Positions 8,840 to 17,828 are shown, counted from the first letter of the stretch. The stretch: DNA of 64,000 nucleotides from Paraphotobacterium marinum (GCF_002216855.1 NZ_CP022356.1:186001-250000); one strand, 5' to 3'. Numbers and translations are program-made. Notes: generated from the sequence alone by a model not told the origin.

Positions 8840-11236
8840 TTATGAAAAATAATTTGATTTTGTTGTTGTTAAAGAAGTTATTTTTTTGAAATTGATCCCC
8901 AAATTTATAGCAATGGTTATTAGAATAATGAAACAAACATATAATGTTCTGAAATAATTATATTCATAACTTAACAAAAATAAATAGTGAATTAAAAAAT
9001 AATTACAAATTTCTAGAAGAATATTGGTAAAAAAACAGCATAATATCGCAAGATAAAAATATTCAATTAAAATGCTGAATGAATTAAAGTTTTTGGATGA
9101 ACCGATTGTTCTGTATATTTTAAACTCGTATATTTGTTTTTTCACATTTAAATTATTTATAAAAAACATCAGCAGTATAGAGCTTGCAAAACAAAAAGTA
9201 ATCAGTAATTGAATAATACTTATAAATTGTGATGATATATTAAGATAACTTGAAATTATTTTTCTTAAATCAAAAAGAGTTACAGTAGGAAAGTCTCTCA
9301 TAATAGAGTTTAGCGACTCGGATTCAGGAACTCTAAAACTTAGAATAGATGTGTAGTCAATTTGGTTTAATATGTCTTTTGACAGTATAAAATAAAAATT
9401 AGGCCTCATGTTATCCCATTTAACTTTTCTAATATTTGTAACTTGTCCTTTAATAAAATTAGCGCCAATATCAAAAGATATAGTATCTCCGACTTTTATA
9501 TTTAATTTCTCAGCTGTTTTTTCTTCAACTGAAACTGAATTAGCATTTTGCCATTTCCCTTTAATAACTGAATTATCTTTCGGTGGTTTTTGAGTCCATG
9601 TTAAATTAATTTCTCTATCTAAATTTTGGTTTGCTTTGTTAAATATTATATCTTTATTATTAACTTTAATAATTCTTGCTCTAAAAATTGGATATAATTG
9701 GGATGAAGTATAATTTTTATTTTTCAAATTTTCCAAAAATATTCTTTCATCAGAAGGTGATATATTAATTGCAAAAACATTAGGCCTATCCGACTTTTCT
9801 ATAATCTTCCAATCTTGAATGACGACCTTTTGTGTTGTGTTCAGCACAAAAAATAGAGAAAGACAAATTGATATTAATGTTATATAAATGGCATGAGCAG
9901 AGGCATATGACTTTAATCTATACAATGTAATCATTAGCAACCCAGAACGAGAATGATAAATGGAATTTTTTATTAGGAATTTAATTAAAAAAAATAAAAT
10001 AAATATTGTAATTAAAAGACTTAGACTTGAAGCAATTGCAATCTTATAAGTGGTTATGAACTCATAAAGCGTGTAGTAATAAAAAGTTAAAAAAATAAGG
10101 AACAAAAAAGGTATAATTATCCGAAATATTTTGGTTCTAATTTTCAGTAATACTCTTAAATTAAATCCAGTGATTATAGTTGTTAAAAAAAATGAGCCTA
10201 ACAGGGTATATATAACTGCTTGATAGAGATTGTTCGTATCAAAATTGACACCTAAGGCAGAAAGTTTTGATTGAATGAAGATAAAAATAAAATAACAAAC
10301 TAGAGAACTAAATACGATCGCGCTGAATAATATAATGAAAATTTGAGAGCAAATAAGCATAATAATTTTGTTAAGACTAGTGCCGAGAGATTTCAAAATA
10401 TTAATTGTGTTATTTTGTTTTTTGACGAAGTTTGACATTGCAAAAACAATCACAAATAAGGATACGACAACAGCAAAACTTGCAATAAGCAGAGAAAAAC
10501 TTGAGGCTTGATTTAGTATCTCATTTCCTTTTACAGTATCTGTTGAAAGCCATTTTTGGTAGGACTGTAATTTTAATGTATTTTTTAACGCCTTAATATT
10601 TGAATTTGATATCGAAATATAAACAAGGTACTTTACTCGACTTCCAGCTCTTAAATTGCCCGTTTTTAACGCATCATCAAATGAAATAAAAAAAACTGGC
10701 TGTTGTCTAAAAGGATTGTATTCTAAAAAATTATCATTTTTAATTATTCCAGAATATACTCCTTTAAAGTCTCCAATATTTATATCTTTATTTGAAGGTA
10801 TGTTAATTTGATAGCCTGAATTGAGTTGCCATATTGTATTTGGTTCAATCCTATTGATACCTTTATGAATAGATTCAAAAATTAATTTGTTGTTTAGAGG
10901 GAATGTTGGGTCAACTGCTCGAATATTTACTAAGTTAAACTGTCCATTAAACTCTAACATAGTATAAAAAGATATTTCTCTTGCAAAATTAGTCGAATAC
11001 TTCTTAATTTTCTGTAAATCGGTATTAGAAATAGGTCTAGTGGATTCAAGAATAATATCTCCACCAAGAACTTCGATTCCTTTATTTTGTATTACATTGT
11101 TAAAGCTTTTACTCAGAAAAATTAATGAAAAAAATGTTGTCAAAATAATAACCATGGCAAAAAAAATTGAATAAAAGTTATTATGAGATAATTCTTTTAA
11201 AGTCCATTTTAAAAAAAACTTTTGCTTTTCTATCAT
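8840..11236 (-). CDS. ybbP: ABC transporter permease, YbbP family (FtsX-like)
   Basis: The 798-residue membrane protein starts with a transmembrane segment, then a long extracytoplasmic domain, a block of about eight hydrophobic helices between residues 240 and 470, a second periplasmic domain (residues ~485-650) and three terminal helices. This duplicated FtsX-like layout is that of YbbP. With YbbA it forms a MacB-type mechanotransmission ABC system thought to extract hydrophobic compounds from the inner membrane and to work with the periplasmic esterase TesA. It begins two bases after the ybbA stop codon, and both are divergent from tesA exactly as in enterobacteria. The low sequence complexity reflects the AT-rich genome. 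Confidence 0.85.
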   Translation of the reverse strand: MIEKQKFFLKWTLKELSHNNFYSIFFAMVIILTTFFSLIFLSKSFNNVIQNKGIEVLGGDIILESTRPISNTDLQKIKKYSTNFAREISFYTMLEFNGQFNLVNIRAVDPTFPLNNKLIFESIHKGINRIEPNTIWQLNSGYQINIPSNKDINIGDFKGVYSGIIKNDNFLEYNPFRQQPVFFISFDDALKTGNLRAGSRVKYLVYISISNSNIKALKNTLKLQSYQKWLSTDTVKGNEILNQASSFSLLIASFAVVVSLFVIVFAMSNFVKKQNNTINILKSLGTSLNKIIMLICSQIFIILFSAIVFSSLVCYFIFIFIQSKLSALGVNFDTNNLYQAVIYTLLGSFFLTTIITGFNLRVLLKIRTKIFRIIIPFLFLIFLTFYYYTLYEFITTYKIAIASSLSLLITIFILFFLIKFLIKNSIYHSRSGLLMITLYRLKSYASAHAIYITLISICLSLFFVLNTTQKVVIQDWKIIEKSDRPNVFAINISPSDERIFLENLKNKNYTSSQLYPIFRARIIKVNNKDIIFNKANQNLDREINLTWTQKPPKDNSVIKGKWQNANSVSVEEKTAEKLNIKVGDTISFDIGANFIKGQVTNIRKVKWDNMRPNFYFILSKDILNQIDYTSILSFRVPESESLNSIMRDFPTVTLFDLRKIISSYLNISSQFISIIQLLITFCFASSILLMFFINNLNVKKQIYEFKIYRTIGSSKNFNSFSILIEYFYLAILCCFFTNILLEICNYFLIHYLFLLSYEYNYFRTLYVCFIILITIAINLGINFKKITSLTTTKSNYFS

Positions 11237-11238
11237 TA

Positions 11239-11928
11239 TTAAAATCTCAGCTTTAATGTAAACTGATCTAACAGAAATTGTCTCTTACAAAGAGAGGATA
11301 AAGATTTGTCATGAGTTACGATAACTAAGCTCGTGTTATATGTCTCACACATATCGAATAAGAGACGGGTAATGTTTTCACTATTTTTTTTATCTAAATT
11401 TCCTGTTGGCTCATCAGCAAAGATTATCTTGGGTTGATTCATAAAAGATCTTGCTATAGAAAGTCTCTGCTGCTCACCTCCAGAGAGTTGTTTAGGATAA
11501 TGATGTGATCTATGGCTCAATCCAACTTGTTCTAAAGCTTTGAATGCCTGTTTTTTGTAGTTATTAATGTTGTTAATAAATAATGGTACATATAAGTTTT
11601 CTATTGCATTTAAAGTAGGTATTAACAAAAAATCTTGAAAAATAAAACTAAAGAATTTTCTTCTTATTGTGGATAATTTTTTTTCATTGATCGTACTTAT
11701 ATTTTGTCCGAAAATAAATACATCTCCGTCAGTAGGTTTTTCAATTCCAGAAATTATTTTAAGCAAGGTCGTTTTACCAGCTCCTGAGCTACCTTCAATA
11801 GATATGGTATCTCCATCATAAATCTCGAAATTAATGTTCTTAAAAAGTTTTATCTCTTCACTATAATTAAATATATTTTTTGAAATATCATGAGTTTTTA
11901 TGAGACATTGTTTATCCTTTACGGTCAT
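11239..11928 (-). CDS. ybbA: ABC transporter ATP-binding protein YbbA
   Basis: The 229-residue ATPase shows Walker A GSSGAGKTT (residues 46-54), the Q-loop FQDFLLIPTL, the signature LSGGEQQR, Walker B IIFADEP, the D-loop GNLD and the switch His in VIVTHD. These place it in the LolD/MacB-like subfamily, and the coupled ybbP and divergent tesA identify it as YbbA. The first 29 bases of the gene overlap the first 29 bases of tesA head to head, so each promoter must sit inside the other coding region. No internal Met would give a shorter start without losing part of the fold. A GGGA ribosome site lies about 12 bases upstream. Confidence 0.88.
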   Translation of the reverse strand: MTVKDKQCLIKTHDISKNIFNYSEEIKLFKNINFEIYDGDTISIEGSSGAGKTTLLKIISGIEKPTDGDVFIFGQNISTINEKKLSTIRRKFFSFIFQDFLLIPTLNAIENLYVPLFINNINNYKKQAFKALEQVGLSHRSHHYPKQLSGGEQQRLSIARSFMNQPKIIFADEPTGNLDKKNSENITRLLFDMCETYNTSLVIVTHDKSLSSLCKRQFLLDQFTLKLRF

Positions 11929-12514
11929 TTTAATTTTATCCCTGATATTATTTTTATCTTCACACGTATATTCTAGGACATTGTTGATTTTAGGTGATAG
12001 TTTAAGTTCTGGTTATTTGATTTCAGTTGAAAAAAGATGGTCAAATTTACTCCAAGAAAAATTTGATGAAAATAAAATTGATATTCAAATAATTAATGCG
12101 AGTATATCTGGTGCAACTTCTAATGATGTTTTACGTAAATTACCAAACTTAATTAAAAAATATAAACCGAAGTATATTTTGATTGAGATTGGAGGTAATG
12201 ATGGTCTTAGAGGTTATTCACCTGATATAATTAAATCAAACATAAACCAATTAATAGATCTGTCATTAAAATCCAAAGCTTATGTTTTTCTTCAAGCTAT
12301 AAGATTACCAAGAAATTATGGAAAGAAATATATAACAGCTTTTGAAAAAATTTATACAGATTTTAAAAATGTAAAAGGAGTTAAGGTAATTCCTTTTTTC
12401 CCGGAAGCTATTTTTCTTAACCCAGAATTGATGATGAGTGACCAGATACACCCAAATGTAAAGGCTCAACCGCTGATGGCTAATTTTATCTTTAATGAGT
12501 TAAAAAAAATTTGA
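11900..12514 (+). CDS. tesA: Periplasmic SGNH esterase/thioesterase I TesA
   Basis: The 204-residue protein has a signal peptide (residues 1-25) followed by the SGNH hydrolase blocks: GDSLS with nucleophile Ser34 (block I), the block II Gly in ISGATSNDV, GGND (block III, about 100-103), and SDQIHPN carrying the catalytic Asp and His (block V). This is the multifunctional acyl-CoA thioesterase I/lysophospholipase/arylesterase of the periplasm. It is divergent from ybbA, matching the conserved YbbAP-TesA unit. The start has no strong ribosome site, but the signal peptide begins there. A hairpin terminator follows at 12571-12596. Confidence 0.9.
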   Translation: MRHCLSFTVILILSLILFLSSHVYSRTLLILGDSLSSGYLISVEKRWSNLLQEKFDENKIDIQIINASISGATSNDVLRKLPNLIKKYKPKYILIEIGGNDGLRGYSPDIIKSNINQLIDLSLKSKAYVFLQAIRLPRNYGKKYITAFEKIYTDFKNVKGVKVIPFFPEAIFLNPELMMSDQIHPNVKAQPLMANFIFNELKKI

Positions 12515-12570
12515 AATTAAAGAAATACTAACTATATTTAAACTGTGTTTGTATTATTTTTAACTCCTTT

Positions 12571-12596
12571 AGCCCATTATTATAATGGGCGCTTTT
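12571..12596. terminator. Rho-independent terminator between convergent genes
   Basis: GCCCATTAT (12572-12580) pairs perfectly with ATAATGGGC (12582-12590), with T-rich sequence on the plus side and A-rich sequence on the other. It can end tesA transcription from the left and the small gene at 12599-12784 from the right. Confidence 0.8.
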
Positions 12597-12598
12597 AT

Positions 12599-12784
12599 TT
12601 AATAATACCACAATGAATCTGTATGTAATTGTTCATTCTCTATGAGACTTTCAGGATCTACAATGATTTTACTATTATGATAATCAATCATAACTTTATT
12701 TTGACCAACATTAGAATCGATAATTTTTACATTTTCTCCTAAATACTCTACCCAGATTCCACGTTTTGCTTTTGATAGCTTCAT
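12599..12784 (-). CDS. Small hypothetical protein (61 aa)
   Basis: I recognise no family. The start MKLSKAKRGIWVEYLGE is preceded by AGGTG about five bases upstream, so I prefer it to the Met nine codons earlier. The product is a compact, beta-looking protein (VKIIDSNVGQNKVMIDYHNSKIIV) that could be a small SH3-like or OB-like barrel. It ends at the shared terminator with tesA. The good ribosome site and termination support a real gene. Confidence 0.55.
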   Translation of the reverse strand: MKLSKAKRGIWVEYLGENVKIIDSNVGQNKVMIDYHNSKIIVDPESLIENEQLHTDSLWYY

Positions 12785-13003
12785 AGTACACCTATAAAAT
12801 TTAAAATGCATATCTAAGAGTATAGTTTAAATTTGCAGAACATATTAATTAGCAAAAAATTAATTTGCATTGTGATTTTTTTCTGGCAGTTAAAGGGTAA
12901 AAAATTTTGGTGTGATTAAATCCAAAAACATACTATTATAGTAAGAATGTAACACTTAAATAAATGATTTTTATTTAATTTTAATACTCTAAAGGAGATA
13001 TTT

Positions 13004-13566
13004 ATGAAAAAAATGATACGAGCATTTTCTCTATTTACTATTTTTTTTCTTTTATACGGTTGTAGTTCAAGTGGTAACACTTATATGGAAAAAGAGCTGC
13101 GATTGATAAAATGAGCGCAGATGCTGTAAGTAAGCTTTCTGAAAAAAATGCAACAGCATCAAGAGAGATAAAAAATGGATACGGATATGCAGTTTTTAGC
13201 AATTCTAATGTAACAGTTTTATTTGTAGGCGGATCGGGTGGTTATGGGGTACTCCATAATAATCAAAGTGGTGAGAATACCTATATGAAAATGGGTGGTG
13301 CTAATGTTGGTTTAGGTTTAGGAATGAAAAATATAAGAATCGTCTTTACCTTTAAAACCAAAAAAGCATTTGACAACTTCAAAGAAAATGGTTGGTTAGG
13401 AGGTGCCCAGGCTGATGCAACTGCAAAATCCAAACAAAAAGGTGGTGCAAATGATGTTCAGGTCGATACATCAGGAACACACACTTATGTGATGACAAAT
13501 GAGGGTGTGGCACTTCAAGCTTCTATTCAAGGATCTAAATATTGGAAAGATGATTCATTGAATTAA
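13004..13566 (+). pseudogene. SYLF (Ysc84) domain lipoprotein, frameshifted
   Basis: AAAGGAGA and an ATG at 13004 start a lipoprotein signal peptide with lipobox LYGC (MKKMIRAFSLFTIFFLLYGCSS), but this frame stops at TGA (13112-13114). Adding one A to the A5 run at 13089-13093 joins it to the next frame, which reads KRAAIDKMSADAVSKL and continues through a SYLF domain (GYGYAVFSNSNVTVLFVGGSGGYGV... ANVGLGLGMKNIRIVFTFKTKKAFDNF) to 13566. The whole product would be about 187 residues. SYLF/Ysc84 domains bind phosphoinositides in eukaryotes; bacterial lipoproteins of this type are uncharacterised. The body alone is an open frame from an ATG at 13111 but would lack export. Confidence 0.8.
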
Positions 13567-13736
13567 AAATCAACAAGTTGAATACACTACATATACAAAT
13601 TTGTAGTGTATTTAAATTAAATTCAGAAATTTTTATAAAAAAAATCATTGGTATTTATCATAATGGTGTATTTGTTTATTGTGAAAATCTATAATATTGT
13701 AATTTATAATTATAACTTACGTATTAAAAACATAAT

Positions 13737-14690
13737 ATGAATAAAAATTTAAAAATAAAGTTTTCTCTTATTTACTTTTTAACCAGTTTCCTAGTTATCT
13801 GTTTGACATTTTTATTACAACACATTCAACGATTTTTTTGGGTTAGGGAGTTTTCTCAAAATTATGATTTAAATGAATATTTGATACAATTTATAAAATA
13901 TTATACAAACCCATTTGAATTTTTCTTATTTCATAGTGTTTCTTTAATTTGTAGTTTTGTTTTATTGGCAATTGGCATGTGTCTTTTTTTAAGGATATAT
14001 CAAAAAAATGGCTATAAATACTTGTATGTACTGTTAAATATGTTTTTTTTAGTAGCATTGTTAATCATTAATTGGTTATGCGATAAATATTTATTTGTTT
14101 TTTTAATTAAAGGTAATACTTATGTGCAACTTTTCAATGAACTTGTTGAAAACAAATCTATAATTTTTTCATTTGTAACTTACCAAATACTATTTATTAC
14201 TCTTATTAATGATAAAATCACAATTTCTTTTTTGAAAAAAAATAGTACCAAGGGGAAAGATGGCTTATTCATAAAAGATAACGCTTCCAATATGGATAGA
14301 TCAGAAGAGAAACAAATACACTCTGAATCGGTTAGAACTAACGAAGATTTAAAATACGAGGCATATATTGAAGTTGAAAAATTAGATAAAAAATACCTAA
14401 TTCCTACAAACGATGTCTACTTCTTTAAATCTTCTGGTAATTATGTTGAAATATTTACACAAAATGAAAACTTTTTAATCCGTGCTACCTTAAAAAATAC
14501 CTTTAAGTCAATGACAAAAGAATTTGTTTATATTCATAGATCTTGTGTAATAAATACTGCATATATTGATGGGGTAGAGCTTTCATACCTGGGTACTAAT
14601 AAAGTTTGTTATGTGAAATTAAAAAATGGTAATAAGTTGAAGGTTTCAAGATCACACATATCTAGTTTTGAACAATATTTGAATAATTAA
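13737..14690 (+). CDS. Membrane-anchored LytTR DNA-binding regulator (second copy)
   Basis: The 317-residue protein has about four membrane helices (residues ~8-165) and a charged linker. Its C-terminal LytTR domain spans about residues 220-315 (YLIPTNDVYFFKSSGNYVEIFTQNENF, FVYIHRSCVINTAYIDG, KLKVSRSHISSFE). It has the same architecture as the protein at 7890-8783 but is clearly diverged, so this is an old duplication or a family expansion. The ATG follows an AT-rich region with no clear ribosome site. It stands alone; the downstream lipoprotein gene is 124 bases away on the same strand. Targets and signal are unknown. Confidence 0.85.
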   Translation: MNKNLKIKFSLIYFLTSFLVICLTFLLQHIQRFFWVREFSQNYDLNEYLIQFIKYYTNPFEFFLFHSVSLICSFVLLAIGMCLFLRIYQKNGYKYLYVLLNMFFLVALLIINWLCDKYLFVFLIKGNTYVQLFNELVENKSIIFSFVTYQILFITLINDKITISFLKKNSTKGKDGLFIKDNASNMDRSEEKQIHSESVRTNEDLKYEAYIEVEKLDKKYLIPTNDVYFFKSSGNYVEIFTQNENFLIRATLKNTFKSMTKEFVYIHRSCVINTAYIDGVELSYLGTNKVCYVKLKNGNKLKVSRSHISSFEQYLNN

Positions 14691-14814
14691 GTAAGTTTTC
14701 GCAATTATTTAATTTAAATAGTCACAAAAACCTTAGGTAAATAGAATGTATGTATCGGTTTGTTTTCCCAAGATATATTATAAAACTTCGATTTATTAAA
14801 TTGAGGACTATTGA

Positions 14815-15168
14815 ATGAAAAATAAAAGAAAAATAGCGATTGCTATTTGTCTCTTGGGTATTACGTCATGCTCAAATTACGCAGAGCCTGGTATTAAGAT
14901 TAAAAATAGTACTTTATCAGAGGTGAAAAGTGGTTGTTATAAAAATATAATGAAAATGGTCGGACATGATAACCAATTAGAATACTTGAAGGTTATTGAT
15001 GGACATACACAAACAAATTATCCATACCATATTAATTATGTTTATGAATATGCTTTTCTAAACAAAAAAAATAACAATAAACATATAGCGTATTGCGATG
15101 TAAATATTGATCAAAAAGGGAAAATTAAAAATTATCAATTGAATATGGACAATATGTATCCTAACTAA
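14815..15168 (+). CDS. Small lipoprotein, unknown function
   Basis: The 117-residue product has a signal peptide with lipobox ITSC (Cys at residue 19) and an otherwise polar mature domain with two Cys (SGCYKN and AYCDVNI) that could form a disulfide. GAGGA lies nine bases upstream of the ATG. I recognise no family; the segment YEYAFLNKKNNNKHIAYCDVNIDQKGKI looks like beta strands. It ends at the hairpin at 15177-15203. Confidence 0.65.
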   Translation: MKNKRKIAIAICLLGITSCSNYAEPGIKIKNSTLSEVKSGCYKNIMKMVGHDNQLEYLKVIDGHTQTNYPYHINYVYEYAFLNKKNNNKHIAYCDVNIDQKGKIKNYQLNMDNMYPN

Positions 15169-15176
15169 CTTTATAT

Positions 15177-15203
15177 ACAAAGCTACGAAAGTAGTAGCTT
15201 TGT
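15177..15203. terminator. Bidirectional terminator
   Basis: ACAAAGCTAC (15177-15186) pairs perfectly with GTAGCTTTGT (15194-15203) around a seven-base loop. It separates the lipoprotein gene from the convergent LuxR-type gene and contains the stop codon of the latter. Confidence 0.75.
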
Positions 15204-15902
15204 AAAGTTCACATGATTTAATATGAAGGTTTCAGGAATATAAAAATTAAGTTTGTATCTCTCAAAGAGAAATTTCGAAAAATCTTTTTTATTTCCACTG
15301 AAGCATAATTTAATTTTCGTTTTATAAACAACATCATTAACGGTTGTAAAGTTTATACCAAGGTATCTTGCAATTAATTTTGCTGAATAGCCTAATTGGA
15401 TTAAATAAATTATTTCAAATTCACGTTTTGTTAAAGGATAAACTTTATTTACTATTATAAGAGAAGTTTCTCCTAAACATTTATGATCTTTTAATTTAAT
15501 GGATAATAGGTAGGCTAAGTCTATTAGTTGTTTTCGTTCCAAGAAATCCCAACCACTTAACTTAATAAACACCTTATTATCAGGTTGAGTCATCGGCGTT
15601 TTTAAAAATAAAGTAGCCTTAAAATGAGAGGCGTAGTTTTGAACATTAAAAGATACAATATTTGCTTTATCTTTAATAACTAGTTGGTCTTGGAAAAATG
15701 ATGCTTCTGATAAAAATGATGATTCTGATAAAGGAGAAGCGCCACAAGATACTCTATAATCACAATGATTACAAACAGTACTAATCCCCCCAATTAATTC
15801 CATGTAGTTTGTATTTAATGGAATGTAACAAGAGTTAGGGTACTTTATCCCAGAGTAAATTATTGGACTTTTAATAATTGATTTAATAAAACTAGATAAC
15901 AT
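15183..15902 (-). CDS. LuxR-type HTH transcriptional regulator
   Basis: The 239-residue protein has a C-terminal LuxR/FixJ helix-turn-helix (about residues 150-205: LTKREFEIIYLIQLGYSAKLIARYLGINFTTVNDVVYKTKIKL). The N-terminal region contains a close Cys trio (CNHCDYRVSC, residues ~44-53) and may be a PAS-like or ligand-binding domain. I do not recognise an autoinducer-binding domain. The ATG is directly preceded by sixteen T's with no ribosome site, which is unusual and might affect expression. The product would be a soluble DNA-binding protein; its targets are unknown. Confidence 0.8.
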   Translation of the reverse strand: MLSSFIKSIIKSPIIYSGIKYPNSCYIPLNTNYMELIGGISTVCNHCDYRVSCGASPLSESSFLSEASFFQDQLVIKDKANIVSFNVQNYASHFKATLFLKTPMTQPDNKVFIKLSGWDFLERKQLIDLAYLLSIKLKDHKCLGETSLIIVNKVYPLTKREFEIIYLIQLGYSAKLIARYLGINFTTVNDVVYKTKIKLCFSGNKKDFSKFLFERYKLNFYIPETFILNHVNFTKLLLS

Positions 15903-15918
15903 AAAAAAAAAAAAAAAA
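15903..15918. repeat. A16/T16 homopolymer next to a start codon
   Basis: Sixteen A's on the plus strand (T's on the coding strand) directly abut the ATG of the LuxR-type gene. This is the longest homopolymer I saw in the window. It replaces the ribosome-binding position. Confidence 0.85.
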
Positions 15919-16062
15919 TTATAATTGCAGTATACAAAGTATAAATTGTTAATAAAATAAGTTCTTTATTCATAATAAAACAATAATATCAATCAATTGA
16001 ATTTCGTCTTCATACTTTTGATTGGTATATTCCATATGTCACAAAATCCTTTATCCTATCCC

Positions 16063-16157
16063 TATAATATTTGATTTTGAGAAAAATCAAGTACATTGAT
16101 CGTGTTTCCTTCATAAGTTTGTTATGTCCTTTGCCCTAAATTTTTAGGGCTTTTTTT
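16063..16157 (+). ncRNA. Candidate small RNA with intrinsic terminator
   Basis: An orphan terminator (GCCCTAAA at 16133-16140 pairs with TTTAGGGC at 16143-16150, then seven T's) lies more than 200 bases from any gene end on its strand. Upstream are a perfect TATAAT (16063-16068) and a hairpin TTGATTTT/AAAATCAA (16071-16090). No good -35 box is visible, and a start near 16075 would cut into the first hairpin, so the true 5' end may lie further left. No ORF fits. The terminator is solid; the RNA is an inference. Confidence 0.4.
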
Positions 16158-16449
16158 AAAAGATAATCAGCATTTTTATCTTAGATATTAATATTTGTAA
16201 AAAAGTTATGTCTTTTCTTTTATCGTTTGAATATTAGGCAAATATAAAAAGAAAAAATTATGTTTTTAAAAAAATCAATAGATCATTGATAGTGTATATT
16301 ATTGTAATGTTGATGGGGATATGGATACGGATATGCATATATTGCTGTTAAAATGGCTAATTTTGCTCTTTAAGTAATAGTAGCTATGTTGCTTGTTTAG
16401 TTTCTTTAAAAATTAGTTTTGTTTTTTAAATTATGTTTAGAGGAAAAAA

Positions 16450-16574
16450 ATGAAATATAAAGATTTAGTCAAAATAAAAATTAAGTTTAAAAATTAACGT
16501 ATAGGTTAAATAATCAAATAGAAGAATTTTAGAATCAAAAGCTAGAAGCAGGTGAAACGCCAGGAAATAATTAA
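16450..16574 (+). pseudogene. Remnant of a ~40-residue peptide gene
   Basis: AGAGGA is followed by ATG at 16450 and a 15-codon frame MKYKDLVKIKIKFKN that stops. A second frame then reads LTYRLNNQIEEF, a TAG, NQKLEAGETPGNN and TAA at 16572-16574, after which comes a strong hairpin. One frameshift and one CAG-to-TAG change would restore a single short peptide. I recognise no family. Confidence 0.3.
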
Positions 16575-16579
16575 CATGA

Positions 16580-16608
16580 TTATAAGTGGTGTATAACGCC
16601 ACTTATAA
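16580..16608. terminator. Strong hairpin after the peptide remnant
   Basis: TTATAAGTGGTGT (16580-16592) pairs with ACGCCACTTATAA (16596-16608) over 13 base pairs (one G-T) around ATA. There is no T tract after it, so it may be a structured RNA end or a weak terminator. Confidence 0.5.
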
Positions 16609-16985
16609 AAGTATATATATTCTATAACATTATTCGCGTTTTTATATTTTACTTATTTGGTCTTTAGAAAATAAAGAGACAATAAAATTCTTAGTGACTA
16701 ATTATCGATCATTAGAAATCCATAAATGTATTTATAAAACAATAAAATTAATTTTGTTTAATCGTCAGATCTTTTAATAAAAACTTTTAATTTAAAGTAA
16801 TATTATATTGTTTTAATCTTTTATTATATTTAGTTAGCTAAATACTTTTTGTCAGAAAAGCATGTTTTTATATACTTCATGTTGTTAAATTACCATGATA
16901 TCATAATTTTAATTGCAATTTCTTATGATTCTTAAAACCTTAACTTCTTTATAATAGTATTTCCATTTACTAATGAGTCAATATT

Positions 16986-17638
16986 ATGCAAAAAAAAGGG
17001 TTATTTCTAATTAATAGTTTTATTGTATGCGGTCTATTAATTTCGACAGTTACTAAAAGTGAACAATGTAATTTATATGCAAAAAAAAAAATAAGGAGTA
17101 TATTTCATCAATTGCTTTGTGCGAACAATTCCAAAAAAACTCTCAGATATTGGGTAAAGATAGAATTATAAATGCATACTTTTATAATAATAAGCATTCT
17201 CTATTGAAAAAAAGTGCAACTATAATTAAACCCTCTTTAATTAATAAACAAAACATATTAAATCAAGCAATAACACAATGTGGCAGTGTTAGTCTTCCAC
17301 AAGATACCGCTCAAATTATTATAAAAACTTGGTCAACTAATCTTGGTAATGATTATCAGAGGGCTATTATTGACACTAAAACCAATTTTAATGGATTTAC
17401 TGATTTTACTATTGAAAAAAAGTACAGGGCAAGTTTCATGAAAAATGGGGCTTTTATTGGACGTAATCCATCTGCTGCTCATACATCATTCCATTTTAAT
17501 CAATTTGTTGATCCAACAATACCATATGGAGTTATTGGTGGCGCAATAACTTTGGTAAGTATTTCTGATAAATATAGCTCGGGTTTAAAAACATCACAGA
17601 GTAATATAAAAAAACACTTAGAGCTAAAAATTAATTAG
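16986..17638 (+). pseudogene. Secreted protein of unknown family, frameshifted at A11
   Basis: The ATG at 16986 begins a signal peptide (MQKKGLFLINSFIVCGLLIS) and the frame reaches QCNLYAKKK, but stops at 17171. Adding one A to the A11 run at 17081-17091 moves into the frame that reads NKEYISSIALCEQFQKNSQILGKD and continues to 17638, giving about 217 residues. The C-terminal part contains NPSAAHTSFHFNQFVDPTIPYGVIGGAITLVSIS, which I do not recognise. Because the run is 11 A's long, slippage could restore the frame in some cells. The outer-membrane barrel gene follows on the same strand. Confidence 0.65.
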
Positions 17639-17701
17639 TCCTTCCCAGAATTATATCAAATAAAGAAATTTTTATGTTTGATTCCGCTCATAACAAAAAC
17701 T

Positions 17702-17722
17702 AGGGTTAATTGGAATCAACCC
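17702..17722 (+). terminator. Weak terminator-like hairpin
   Basis: GGGTTAATT pairs with AATCAACCC with one mismatch around a two-base loop, followed by an AT-rich stretch. It lies 64 bases after the frameshifted secreted-protein gene. Confidence 0.35.
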
Positions 17723-17828
17723 TTATAAAACATTGATTATTATCAACTTTATAATACTATTTCAAAGGCAAATTTTAAGATTTGCCCTACTTAAATAGAA
17801 TAAATTTAATTAATCATAAGGAATTAAA

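Larger units (their letters stand above)
16158..16985. other. AT-rich gene-poor region
   Basis: No credible intact gene lies here. It holds a decayed peptide ORF (16450-16574) and a strong hairpin (16580-16608), described separately. The rest is very AT-rich sequence with many stop codons on both strands. Confidence 0.6.
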
